Shown here piece after piece: positions 35,483 to 44,926 of a DNA stretch of 64,000 nucleotides (position 1 is its first letter; each line of letters begins with the position of its first letter). Both the position numbers and the translations under genes were made by a program. Under the pieces are notes generated by a model. The model had not been told where the DNA came from. It made no database searches and worked only from the letters and a program-made list of their open reading frames with translations. The stretch is from positions 20,863-84,862 of the forward strand of contig CAWKOA010000020.1 in NCBI GenBank assembly GCA_963851025.1, in the 5' to 3' direction. The stretch comes from RYN-230 sp963851025 (GTDB taxonomy: Bacteria; Actinomycetota; Actinomycetes; Streptosporangiales; Streptosporangiaceae).

Positions 35483-36990
35483 GTGAGCGAGGTACAGACC
35501 GGCGTAGCCAAGACCAAGGTCCCCGCGCGGCTGGACCGGCTGCCGTGGTCCCGGTGGCACTGGATGATCATCCTCGGCCTGGGCACGGTCTGGATCCTGG
35601 ACGGCCTGGAAGTCACGATCGTCGGCAACATCTCCGGCCCAGATCAGCAAGCCCGGCAGCGGCATCACATCACCCAGGGGCAGATCACCGGGTTCGGTGC
35701 GGCCATGTACGTGGCGGGGGCCTGCGTGGGCGCCCTGTTCTTCGGCTGGCTCACCGACCGGTTCGGCCGCAAGAAGCTCTTCATGATCACGCTCGGCGTG
35801 TACCTGGCCGCGACCGCGCTCACCGCGCTGTCGTTCGCGCCCTGGTGGTTCTTCCTGTTCCGCTTCCTGACCGGGTTCGGCATCGGCGGTGAGTACGCCG
35901 CGATCAACTCGGCCATCGACGAGCTGATCCCGAGCCGTCACCGCGGCCGGATCGACATCATCATCAACGGCACCTACTGGGCGGCGCGGCGGCCGGCGCG
36001 CTGCTCACCGTCCCGGCCACCAACGACCTGCCGGTCGCGGTCGGCTGGCGGGTCTGCTTCGGGTTCGGCGTGGTGCTCGGCCTGGTCGTGCTCCTGGTCC
36101 GGCGGAACGTGCCGGAGAGCCCCCGCTGGCTGTTCATCCACGGGCGCGGCCAGGAAGCTGAGGACCTGGTGACCGGCATCGAGCAGGGAGGTGGAGCGGG
36201 AGACCGGCGCGCACCTGGACGAGCCGCGCCAGTCGATCACCATCCGGCAGCGGAAGTCCATCGGCTTCCTCACCATCGCGCACACCATGTTCGCCCGCTA
36301 CCCGCGGCGCACCGATCCTGGGTTTCTCGCTGTTCATCGGGCAGGCGTTCCTCTACAACGCGATCACGTTCGGCTACGCGCAGATCCTGACCGTGTTCTT
36401 CCACATCAAGACCGACCCCGGCTACTACTTCGCGGTGATCGCGGTGGGCAACCTGATCGGGCCGCTGGTGCTGGGCCGGCTCTTCGACTCGGTCGGCCGC
36501 AAGCCGATGATCGCGGGCACCTACATCCTGTCCGGCGTCCTGCTGCTGGTCACCGCCTGGCTGTTCGACGCCGGCGACGCTGAACGCGGTCACGATGACG
36601 GCGTGCTGGAGCGTGGTCCTGTTCTTCGCCTCGGCCGGGGCCAGCTCGGCGTACCTGACGGTGAGCGAGGTCTTCCCGATGGAGACGCGGGCCCTGGCCA
36701 TCGCGTTCTTCTACGCGATCGGCACCGCGGCGGGCGGGATCACCGGCCCGCTGCTGTTCTCCTCGCTGGTCAGCACGGGCAAGGTGAGTGACACCGTGAT
36801 CGCGTTCGTGATCGGCGCCGTCGCTGATGATCCGGCCGGGCTGGTCGAGGTGTTCCTCGGGGTAAAGGCCGAGCGCAAGGGCCTGGACGCCGATCACCGC
36901 CGGCTCACCGCCGCCCCCGCCAACCCCCGCTGGCCAACCCCCGAGCCCCGGCCACCCCCGCCCTCGCCAGCCACGACGCCCCGTTCGTGA
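35483..36990 (+). pseudogene. MFS sugar/metabolite transporter, multiple frameshifts
   Basis: Major facilitator of about 500 residues, 12 helices. DGLEVTIVGNI in TM1, the loop 2-3 motif GWLTDRFGRKKLFM, PSRHRGR after TM6, ESPRWLFIHGRGQEAEDLV before the central loop, FDSVGRKPMI in loop 8-9, and TVSEVFPMETRALAIAFFY. Resembles metabolite:H+ symporters of the sugar-porter/aromatic-acid type. Frame changes near 35985 (net +2), 36190, 36318 and 36580 are explained by extra bases (for example G before ATC at 36318). The corrected stop (36988-36990) falls inside the left arm of a long palindrome, so the last ~30 residues (Pro-rich) may be altered. Broken as read. Confidence 0.7.
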
Positions 36991-37037
36991 TCATGGGTTT
37001 GGTGTCGCTATAACGACACCAAACCATGATCACGAAC
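36983..37037. repeat. Long palindromic hairpin element
   Basis: Left arm 36983-37007 (begins GTTCGTGATCATG, ends GGTGTCG), loop CTATAA, right arm 37014-37037 (begins CGACACC, ends CATGATCACGAAC). 24 paired bases with one bulged G near 36997. The sequence is far more AT-rich than its surroundings and contains the MFS stop codon. It could work as a terminator, but its length and composition suggest a dispersed palindromic element (REP/MITE-like). Confidence 0.85.
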
Positions 37038-37171
37038 CAGCCGTTGGGGGCGTTGGGGCTGGTGTGCGGGGGTGGGGGAGGAGTGGCAATGGGGCGGGGC
37101 GGCCCGGCGGGGAGCTGAGGGTGCCCCGAGAACGGGTCAGCTCACCAGCGCCCGGGCCGCCCCGGCTGGCG

Positions 37172-37209
37172 GGCTGGGCGCCCCCGCCGCGTCCGCGTGG
37201 CGCCCAGCC
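37172..37209 (-). terminator. Terminator hairpin after the transketolase gene
   Basis: Perfect 11-bp arms GGCTGGGCGCC (37172-37182) and GGCGCCCAGCC (37199-37209), directly behind the minus-strand stop at 37214. No U-tract. Confidence 0.6.
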
Positions 37210-37213
37210 CGGG

Positions 37214-39080
37214 TCAGGCGCGGGCCAGGGTGAGGGCGGCGGCGGTGATGGCCCGGGAGTCGATGCCGGCGTCGGCGAGCTGGTCCTCGGGGGTGGCCGA
37301 GCCGGGCATCTCGCGCACGGCCAGCCTGCGCACGATGGGCAGCGCCTCGTCCGTGCCGTCCGCGAAGACCTCCAGCACCGCGTCGCCCAGCCCGCCTTCG
37401 GCCCAGTGGTCCTCGACCGTGACGATGCGCCCGGTGTCCCGGGCGGCCTGGCGCAGCGTGGCCGCGTCGATGGGCTTGACCGAGTACACGTCGATCACCC
37501 GCGCGCTCACGCCGCGCGCGGCGAGCTGGTGGGCCGCGGACAGCGCCTCGTGCACGGTGATGCCCGCCGCCGCGATCGTCACCTGGTCATCTGCGGAGGA
37601 GCGCAGCACCCGGCTGCCGCCCACCGGGAATTCCTCACCCGCTTCATAGATAACGGTCGTACCGCCCCGGGTCAGGCGGAGATAGCTGACGCCTGCGCGG
37701 TCGGCCACGGCGGCGGTCAGCCAGGCGGTCTGGTTGGCGTCACACGGGTAGAGCACCGTGCTGCCGTGCAGCGCCCGGAACGCGGCCAGGTCTTCCAGGG
37801 CCATCTGGGACGGGCCGTCCTGGCCGATGGAGACCCCCGCGTGCGTGCCCGCCACCCGCAGGCTGGCCCGGCTCACCGCGGCCATCCGCAGGAAGTCGTA
37901 GGCGCGGGTCAGGAACGCGCCGAAGGTGGCCAGGTAGGGCGTCCAGCCGCGGGCCTGCATGCCGAGGGCGGCCGCGGTCATCTGCTGCTCGGCGATGTAG
38001 AACTCGAAGAAGCGCTCGGGGTGCGCGTCGGCGAACTGCTGGGTCCGGGTCGAGTCACTCACCTCGCCGTCCAGCACGACCACGTCCGCCCGGGCGCCGC
38101 CGAGTGCGGCCAGCGCCGCACCGAACGCGTCCCGGGTCGCCACCGAGGACCCCACCTCGTAGCCGGGCAGGTGGAGCTGGCCGGCCTGGAACGCGTGCGG
38201 CCGCTGCCGCTGCGCGGGCGGCTGCACCTCCACCCGGGCTGACCGGGGACCGCCCAGCTCGCGGATGGCCTCCTCCGCGTCGGGCAGCGGCTTGCCGTGC
38301 GCGCCCTCCTGCGTCCTCGACCGCCGCCACCCCCCGGCCCTTGCGGGTCCGGGCCAGGATGACCGTGGGCCGCCCGGTGGTCTGCGCGGCCTCCGCGTAG
38401 GCGCGGTCGATCTCGGTTACCGAGTGCCCGTCGATCTCGATCGTGTGCCAGCCGAACGCGGCCATCCGCCGGGCGTAGGCGCCGGTGTCCCAGCCGTGCC
38501 GGGTCGGGCCCCGCTGGCCGAGCCGGTTCACGTCGACGATCATGGTCAGGTTGTCCAGGTCGTGGTAGGCGGCGTGCTCGAACGCCTCCCAGACCGACCC
38601 TTCGGCCAGCTCGCTGTCCCCGCACAGCGCCCAGACCCGGTACGGCAGCTGGTCGAGGTAGCGCCCGGTAAGGGCGAGCCCGACGCCGACCGGCAGGCCC
38701 AGCCCGAGCGAGCCGGTGGCCACGTCCACCCAGGGCAGCCTGGGGGTGGGGTGCCCCTCCAGCCGGCTGCCCCGGCTGCGGTAGCTGAGCAGCTCGTCGT
38801 CGCCGATCGCGCCGGCGGCCCGGTACATGGCGTAGAGCAGCGGCGACGCGTGGCCCTTGGAGAAGATCAGATGGTCATTACCGGCCGCGTGCGGGTCGGT
38901 GAAGTCGTAACGGAAGTGCCGGGCGAGCAGCACGGCCATCAGGTCAGCGGCCGACATCGACGACGTCGGGTGCCCCGAGTTCGCAGCGGCGCTCGCCCGG
39001 ACCGAGTCAACGCGCAGCTGCTGGCCGAGCTCCTCCAGCCGGCCGGTTGACGTGCGGTCCAGCAACGCTGTGTGGTTCAT
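37214..39080 (-). CDS. Transketolase, one frameshift
   Basis: About 621 residues, ThDP-dependent. N-terminal pyrophosphate domain: ANSGHPTSSMSAADLMAVL, FSKGHASPLLYA, EGHPTPRLPWVDVATGSLG and CGDSELAEGSVWEA (GDxxxxEG) with VDVNRLGQ. Pyrimidine domain: RDAFGAALAALG, FIAEQQM-like EFYIAEQQMTAAALGM. C-terminal domain from GVSARVIDVYSVKPID. ATG 39080 has GGAGG just upstream. An extra G near 38312 splits the frame between domains; removing it gives 1866 bp. The shorter length and the IAEQQ (not IAEHAM) motif point to the actinobacterial single-chain branch, so whether it runs the pentose phosphate pathway is not certain. Confidence 0.85.
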
Positions 39081-39320
39081 GGTTCCTCCGGAAGGTTGCT
39101 GGCCGACGGCCGCGCGGGCCCCGTGGTCCAGGCCTCTGGAGGCGCGAGCCTCGTGTTCGGAGCCCGTGATCTCAGCCCCGTGGTCCAGGCCCACCGCCGT
39201 CCAGACCCATCCGCTGCCCCCGATCAGCCGCTTTACACCCGGCGGGGATTAGCGTCCCGGCCCGGGGGTAGCCGGGCGGGCTAGAGACAGGCCCAGGCAG
39301 TGATCGGGTGGAGGGAACCA

Positions 39321-39792
39321 GTGAAATCGCTGACGAGGCGGCCCGGCGCGGCGAGCGCCGCGGCCCATGGCATCGACCGGATGGTCCGCAACGTCCAGAC
39401 CGGGCATTTCGAGCGCAGCCTGTCGGCCCTGACCGCCGCGGGCGCGCTGGTCACCGCGGCCGAGATCTTCTTCGAGCACGACAGTGCCAGCTTCGGCAAC
39501 AAGATGATGTGGATCCCGGTCGCGCTCGGCCCGGTCGGCGCGGCCGCCGGCGTGGCCGGGTTCTTCAGCCGCCGGCTGGCCAAGACCGCGCTGCCGGTCG
39601 CCTCCGGCCGCGATCGTCGCGAACGGGCTGCAGGGCACCTACCTGCACGCCCGGGGCATCGCCCAGAAGCCCGGCGGCTGGGCCAACGCCCGCTACAACC
39701 TGGAGATGGGGCCGCCGCTGCTGGCCCCGCTGCTGGTCACCATGGTCGGCGGGATGGGCCTGCTGGCCGCGATCCTGCGGCGGGAGCAGTGA
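39321..39792 (+). CDS. Small membrane protein of the GMC dehydrogenase operon, one frameshift
   Basis: About 156 residues after removing one base near 39606 (471 bp). Three hydrophobic segments: LSALTAAGALVTAAEIFF, MMWIPVALGPVGAAAGVAGFF and PLLAPLLVTMVGGMGLLAAIL, with NLEMGPPLLAPL before the last. GTG 39321 has GGAGGG upstream. Family not recognised. Its stop overlaps the GTG of the gluconate-dehydrogenase-subunit-3-like gene by 4 bp, so it is probably the membrane anchor or a partner of that enzyme. Confidence 0.65.
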
Positions 39793-40456
39793 GCCGCCGC
39801 CCCGCCAGCCCGCCCGCGCCCGGTGGGCCTGCGACGCCGGGCGGCGGCCCCGGCGCGGTTCCCCGGCTTCGACGTCATGTCCCAGCTGCCGCACTGGGAT
39901 CCGGCCACCGCCGCCGTGGTGGAGTCCCGGCTGGGCCCGCCGCCGTCGCCGCGGTTCTTCAGCCCCGCCGAGGAGGCCACCGCCACCGCGCTGCTCAACC
40001 TGATCCTGGGCCAGGACGCCGAACCGCGGGTGCCGGTGACCGCGCTGATCGACGCCCGGCTGGCCGAGGCGCGAGACCGACGGCTGGCGGTACGCCGACA
40101 TGCCCGAGGACGGCCAGGCCTGGCGGGACACGCTCGCCTGCCTGGACGTCGACGCCCAGGTCAAGTACGCGGCCGCGTTCGCCGAGTGCCCGCCCGCCGA
40201 CCAGTGCGCGCTGATCCAGGCCGTGCAGGATCTCGGCTCGGGCGACTGGCACGGCCTGCCGGCCAGCCGGGTGTGGAGCCTGTGGACCCGCTACGCGTGC
40301 ACCGCCTTCTACGCCCACCCCTGGGCCTGGAACGAGATGGGCTTCCCCGGCCCCGCCTACCCGCGCGGCTACAAGAACAAGGGCGTGGGGCGGCGGGAGC
40401 CGTTCGAGCAGGCGGATGGCCGTCCCGCCGACGACCCCGTGCGGGAGGGCGAGTGA
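39789..40456 (+). CDS. Gluconate 2-dehydrogenase subunit 3-like protein, two frameshifts
   Basis: About 221 residues after correction (666 bp). Small subunit of membrane-bound FAD sugar/alcohol dehydrogenases. FFSPAEEATATALLNLIL is the hallmark start of the domain, then DAQVKYAAAFAECPPADQ and ACTAFYAHPWAWNEMGFPGPAYPRGY. No twin-arginine signal is evident, though subunit 3 in other bacteria is exported by Tat. Extra bases near 39818 (GGGCCTG for GGGCTG) and 40075 break the frame. Overlaps both neighbours by 4 bp. Confidence 0.75.
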
Positions 40457-42122
40457 GTACCCAGGTCCGTAATCGGAACGAATCGGCCTGGCTGCTGCCC
40501 AACGACGGCACCCGGACGGACCACCGGCTGCGCCGCGACATGCGGCGGTTCGCCGACACCGACGAGATCGACCTGGTCATCGTGGGCTGCGGGGCGGGCG
40601 GCTCGGTCCTGCTGCAGCGGCTGGCCCGGGCCGGCTGGCGGGTGGCCGCGCTGGACGCCGGGCCGTTCTGGGACCCGGACACCGACTGGTTCAGCGACGA
40701 GGCCGCGTCCCATCACCTGTACTGGACCGAGCCCCGGGTGATCACCGGGGCCGATCCGGTGCCGCTCGGCTCGAACAACTCCGGCCGCGGCGTCGGCGGG
40801 TCCATGGTCCACTACGCCGGCTACACCCCGCGCTTCCATCCCAGCGACTTCCAGACCTTCACCCAGGACGGGGTGGGCGCCGACTGGCCGCTCAGCTACG
40901 GTGACCTGCTGCCGTACTACCGGGCGATCGAGGAGGAACTGCCGGTCGCCGGGGAGCACTGGCCCTGGGGCGACCCGCACGGCTACCCGCACCGGCCGCA
41001 TCCGGTCGGCGGCAACGGCGAGGTGTTCCTGCGCGGGGCCCGGAAGCTGGGCATCACGGCCAAGGTCGGACCGGTCGCCATTCCTAACGGCCGGTTCGGC
41101 AACCGCCCGCATTGCATCTACCGGGGATTCTGCCTGCAAGGGTGCAAAGTCAACGCCAAAGCGTCGCCCGCTGATCACGCACATCCCGGACGCGCTCGCC
41201 CACGGCGCCGAGGTCCGGGCCGACGCCATGGTGACCCGGATCGCCGTCGACGAGCGGACCGGGCGGGCCACCGGCGTGCACTACGTCCGCGGCGGGCGGG
41301 AGCGGTTCCAGCGGGCCCGGATGGTCGCGGTGGCCGGCTATTCGATCGAGACGCCGCGGCTGCTGCTGAACTCCTCCTCCAGCCGGTTCCCGGACGGGCT
41401 GTGCAACGACTTCGACCAGGTCGGCCGCTACCTGATGGTGCAGGGGGCGCCGCAGACCGCGGGCCGGTTCGACGACGAGATCCGGATGTACAAGGCGCCG
41501 CCGCCGGAAGTCAGCTCGGAGGACTTCTACGAGACCGACCCGGCCCGGCCCTACCGGCGCGGGTTCTCCATCCAGAACGTGTCCCCGCTGCCCATCACGT
41601 GGGCCGAGCACGTCGCGGCCCAGGGGCACTGGGGCCGGGCGCTGCGCGACTACATGAGCGACTACGTGCACTGGTGCTGCCTCGGCGCGCTGTGCGAGTT
41701 CCTGCCCCAGGCCGGATAACCGGGTCACGCTGGACGAGGAGACCGACCGTCACGGGCTGCCGGTGGCCCGGTTCTCCTACTCCCAGTGCGACAACGACAC
41801 CCAGCTGCTGCACGCCGCGCAGCGGGTCATGGAGGACATCCTGCACGCGGCCGGGGCCGATGAGGTGATCACCATCCAGCGGTTCGCGCACCTGGTGGGC
41901 GGGGCCCGGATGGCCGCCGACGAACGGCACGGCGTGGTGGACGGCACCTGCCGCAGCTTCGCCGTGCCCAACCTCTACATCACCGACGGGAGCGTGCTGC
42001 CCACCCAGGGCAGCGCCAACCCGGCCCTGACCATCATGGCCGTCGCCGCCCGGGCCGCGGCCTGCTCCAGGCCGGCGCCCGCGGCGGCCCAGCCTGAGGA
42101 GGAGACCCATGCCAGGACGTGA
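40453..42122 (+). CDS. GMC-family FAD oxidoreductase (large subunit), two frameshifts
   Basis: About 555 residues after correction. FAD-dependent alcohol/sugar dehydrogenase. Dinucleotide motif IVGCGAGGSVLLQRLA (~41-56), GRGVGGSMVHYAGYTPR, a cysteine-bearing CIYRGFCLQGCKVNAK, and the C-terminal GMC signature TDGSVLPTQGSANPALTIMA; the HLVGGARMA segment carries the probable catalytic His. Extra C near 41160 (CCC for CC) and extra G near 41715 split the frame. GTG 40453 overlaps the subunit-3 stop. With the two preceding genes it forms a three-part dehydrogenase that likely feeds electrons to the respiratory chain; substrate unknown. Confidence 0.85.
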
Positions 42123-42487
42123 GGAACTGCCGTCGACCCTGCGGCGGTCGCCGGCCAAGGCCCAGGAGACGTGGATCGAGGCGCCACGACAGCGCGGTCG
42201 GGGAGTACGGCGAGGGCGAGCGGTGCCCACCGGACCGCGTACGGCGCACTGAAGCACAGCTTCGAGAAGGTCGGCTGACCACTGGGAGCCCAAGCCGGGC
42301 GGGGCCAAGGGCCCGTCCGACGAGCAGTCGGCCCGGCCGCCGCGGGCCAGTCGGGTGAGAGCTACGGCGGGCGTGGACGCCAACGCCAGCAAGGAGCACC
42401 TGCTCGGCGCTGGCCCCCGGCCGCGCAGGTGGCCCTGGCCGGTCGCAGCATGACCAAGCAGCGAACTGGCCGCCGCGACCGCACGCG
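42110..42487 (+). pseudogene. ChaB-like protein, multiple frameshifts
   Basis: ATG 42110 lies within the GMC tail region in another frame. Joining three frames gives REELPSTLRRSPAKAQETWI, then AHDSAVGEYGEGERAHRTAY and GALKHSFEKVGDHWEPK, clearly a ChaB domain (LP.. ..AHR.AW.AVK..Y.K.GD.W). It continues GVDANASKEHLLG and GRSMTKQELAAATA, a Rho-N/SAP-like end known in actinobacterial ChaB proteins. Frame breaks near 42183, 42223 and 42278 are single extra bases (G, T, T), with a fourth near 42460. ChaB is described as a regulator of the ChaA cation/proton antiporter, but its role in actinomycetes is unclear. Confidence 0.7.
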
Positions 42488-42603
42488 AGGCGAAGATGAC
42501 CGGTGGCGGCTCTCGTGGCGGATGCCGGGCCGGGCTGCTGGGCAGCCAGTACGTGCTGCGCAACGCTCCGTGCCCGGTCCTGGTGGTCCCGGACACGGGC
42601 TGA
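42488..42603 (+). pseudogene. C-terminal remnant of a universal stress protein
   Basis: In the same frame as the ChaB tail the translation reads GSRGGCRAGLLGSQYVLRNA followed by PCPVLVVPDTG and a stop. This is the signature last ~30 residues of UspA-family proteins (GSRG..G..GLLLGSVSQ.VLR.APCPVLVV), including the ATP-binding loop end. Nothing upstream matches the rest of a Usp domain, so it is a fragment fused to the ChaB end by deletion, or a compressed read. Confidence 0.6.
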
Positions 42604-42717
42604 GGCCCGCCTGTTTCATGCCGGAGGACGCGGGCAGCGGAGTGGGGTACCTCCCTCGCCTGGCCCGGAAGCGCGGCCAGGCACCCGGCGACAACAGCAC
42701 CTTTCCAGGAGGTTGCC

Positions 42718-43866
42718 GTGAAGGCCGTCGTGTACAAGGGACCGTTCAAGGTCGCGGTCGAAGACGTCCCCGACGCGCGGATCGAAGCGCCGAACGACGC
42801 GGTGGTGCGGATCACCACGACCAACATCTGCGGTTCTGACCTGCATATGTACGAAGGCCGCACCAACGTGGAAGAGGGCAAGGTCCTCGGCCACGAGAAC
42901 ATGGGCATCGTCGAGGAGACCGGCCCGGGCGTGACCTGGATCAAGCCGGGCGACCGGGTGTCGGTGCCGTTCAACATCGCCTGCGGCACGCTGCCGCAAC
43001 TGCGTGGACGGCTGGACCTCGTTCTGCCTGCGGATGAACCCCACCGAAGGGGTGGACGGGGCCGCGTACGGCTACGCGCAGATGGGCCCCTACCAGGGCG
43101 GCCAGGCCGAGTACCTGCGGGTGCCGTTCGCGGACTTCAACCTGCTCCCGCTGCCCGCCGGCACCGAGCACGAGCGTGACTTCACCATGCTGTCGGACAT
43201 CTTCCCGACCGGATACCACGGGGCGGTGCTGGCCGGCGTCAGCCCGGGGGACACCGTGGTCGTCTTCGGCGCGGGCCCGGTCGGCCTGCTCGCCGCGCAC
43301 AGCTCCTACCTGCGGGGCGCGTCCCAGGTGTACGTGGTGGACCATGCACAAGGACCGGCTGGACCTGGCGGCCCGGTTTGACGCCACCCCGGTCAACCTC
43401 GCCGACGGCGACCCGGCCGAGCAGATCATGGACGCCACCCACGGGCCTGGGTGCGGACCGCGGCATCGAGGCCGTCGGCTACCAGGCGCACGACCCGGCG
43501 GGCGAGGAGCACCCCGAGATGGTGCTGGACGGCCTGGTCAAGTCGGTGCGGACCACCGGCGGGATCGGCGTGGTGGGCGTCTACGTGCCCAGCGACCCCA
43601 AGGCGGCCAGCCAGGGCGCCCAGCAGGGCCGGATCGGCTTCGACTACGGCACGTTCTTCCAGAAGGGGCAGGCCATGGGCACCGGGCAGTGCCCGGTCAA
43701 GCGGTACAACGAGCAGCTCCGTGACCTGATCGTGGCGGGCCGGGCGACGCCCTCACTGCTGGTCTCGCACGAGCTGCCGCTCACCGAGGCGCCCGGCGCC
43801 TACGAGAAGTTCGACCAGCGGGTGGACGGCTTCACCAAGGTCCTCCTGCATCCGGCGAACACCTGA
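42718..43866 (+). pseudogene. Zinc-dependent alcohol dehydrogenase (formaldehyde dehydrogenase-like), three frameshifts
   Basis: About 381 residues after correction, medium-chain dehydrogenase resembling glutathione-independent formaldehyde dehydrogenase. Catalytic Zn ligands: Cys in TNICGSDLHMYEG and HEN in VLGHENMGIV. Structural Zn site in CGTCRNCVDGWTSFC after correction. Rossmann motif VFGAGPVGLLAA. Long insertion typical of FdhA (DPAGEEHPEMVLDGL) and C-terminal FDQRVDGFTKVLLHP. Extra C near 43005, near 43345 and at 43448 (GGGCCTG for GGGCTG); removal restores all motifs. GTG 42718 with CAGGAGG upstream. Substrate (formaldehyde or another aldehyde/alcohol) is inferred from family only. 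Confidence 0.8.
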
Positions 43867-43871
43867 GCGTC

Positions 43872-43905
43872 CGGCCCGGGTACCAGCGGCTGAGCACCCG
43901 GGCCG
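43872..43905. terminator. Hairpin 1 between convergent genes
   Basis: Perfect 10-bp arms CGGCCCGGGT (43872-43881) and ACCCGGGCCG (43896-43905), a few bases after the alcohol dehydrogenase stop. Confidence 0.65.
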
Positions 43906-43914
43906 GGCTTGACC

Positions 43915-43957
43915 GCTCGCCCGCGTGGCCTTCAACGGCGAGGCCACGCGGGCGAGC
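43915..43957. terminator. Hairpin 2 between convergent genes, probably bidirectional
   Basis: Perfect 17-bp arms (43915-43931 and 43941-43957; GCTCGCCCGCGTGGCCT and its complement) with a 9-nt loop, 11 nt from the stop of the minus-strand sigma factor. Two stacked hairpins serve the convergent pair. Confidence 0.8.
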
Positions 43958-43968
43958 CGCGCCGGACG

Positions 43969-44787
43969 CTACCGGTAGCTGACCCGGTGCTCCGGGCCGA
44001 GCAGGCACTCGCGGAGGTAGTCGAGGGCCCGGGCCAGCAGCCGGGACACGTGCATCTGCGACACGCCCAGCTTCTGGCCTATCTCCGCCTGGGTCATGTT
44101 GCCGTAGAAGCGCATGGCCAGGATGTGCTGCTCCCGCTCGGGCAGCTCGTTCCAGTGGGTGGACACCGCCTGCATGTCCAGGGTGTGCTCCACCTGCGGG
44201 TCTTCCCCGCCGAGCAGATCGCCCAGGGTCGCCGCGTCGTCATCGGCGGACATCGGCGCGTCCAGCGAGTGGGGATGGAAGACCATGTCGGCCCGGTTGG
44301 CGTCCCGGATCTCCTCCAGGCTGACGCCCAGATGCCGGGCGACCTCGTCGTCCGTGGGCACGTGCCCCAGATCCTGGACCAGCCCGGCGCGGGCCTTGCG
44401 CACCTGCAGCAGCAGCTCCTGCACCGGCCGCTTCACGTGGACCTGCCAGCGCTTATCGCGGAAGTGCCGCTTGATCTCGCCGGAGATGCACGGCTGGGCG
44501 TAGGCGGCCAGGTTCCCGCCGAAAGCCGGGTCGAAATTGTTGATCGCCTTGAGCAGGCCGACGTACCCGACCTGCATCAGCTCTTCCTCCGGCTCCGGGC
44601 TGTCCCGGTACCGGCGGGCGCATGAGCGCACCAGCGAGCGGTACCGCAGTACCAGGGCCTCGCAGGCCGCGGAACGGCGCCGGGATCCGGACGGCAGCGT
44701 GTGGACCAGTTCAAGCAGTTCGCCGTCGTCCTGCGCTGCCGGGTCGGCGGCCGGTGGCGTGGGCGCGAGTGGGATCGCATCCGCCAC
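43969..44787 (-). CDS. SigB/SigF-type stress sigma factor
   Basis: About 272 residues. Group 3 sigma-70: region 2 with LMQVGYVGLLKAINNFDPAF, region 3 around RPVQELLLQVRKA and DLGHVPTDDEVARHLGVSLEEI, region 4 with LPEREQHILAMRFYGNMTQ and the HTH IGQKLGVSQMHVSRLLARAL. GTG 44787 (VADAIPLAP) is chosen because GAGG lies 8 nt before it; GTG 44844 is an alternative. No anti-sigma or anti-anti-sigma gene is adjacent, unlike most sigF/sigB operons. In its region 2, NLAAYAQPCISGEIKRHFRD has QPCI where relatives have YATP(T/C)I, a small departure. Confidence 0.88.
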   Translation of the reverse strand: MADAIPLAPTPPAADPAAQDDGELLELVHTLPSGSRRRSAACEALVLRYRSLVRSCARRYRDSPEPEEELMQVGYVGLLKAINNFDPAFGGNLAAYAQPCISGEIKRHFRDKRWQVHVKRPVQELLLQVRKARAGLVQDLGHVPTDDEVARHLGVSLEEIRDANRADMVFHPHSLDAPMSADDDAATLGDLLGGEDPQVEHTLDMQAVSTHWNELPEREQHILAMRFYGNMTQAEIGQKLGVSQMHVSRLLARALDYLRECLLGPEHRVSYR

Positions 44788-44926
44788 GTCTATCACCTCA
44801 GAATCCTGCGGGGAATCAGTACCTCCCGAGGATGCCCCTGGCACGGGATGTAAACATGCGTGCGCAGAGTATTCGCGGCGCCCCTGGCCAGGCGCGGTCC
44901 GCGGCGGCCCGGGTCAGGCGCGGTGC

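Noticed and set aside
42503..42721. Independent small gene after ChaB
   Set aside because: Better explained as the in-frame Usp C-terminal remnant in another frame and the leader of the alcohol dehydrogenase.
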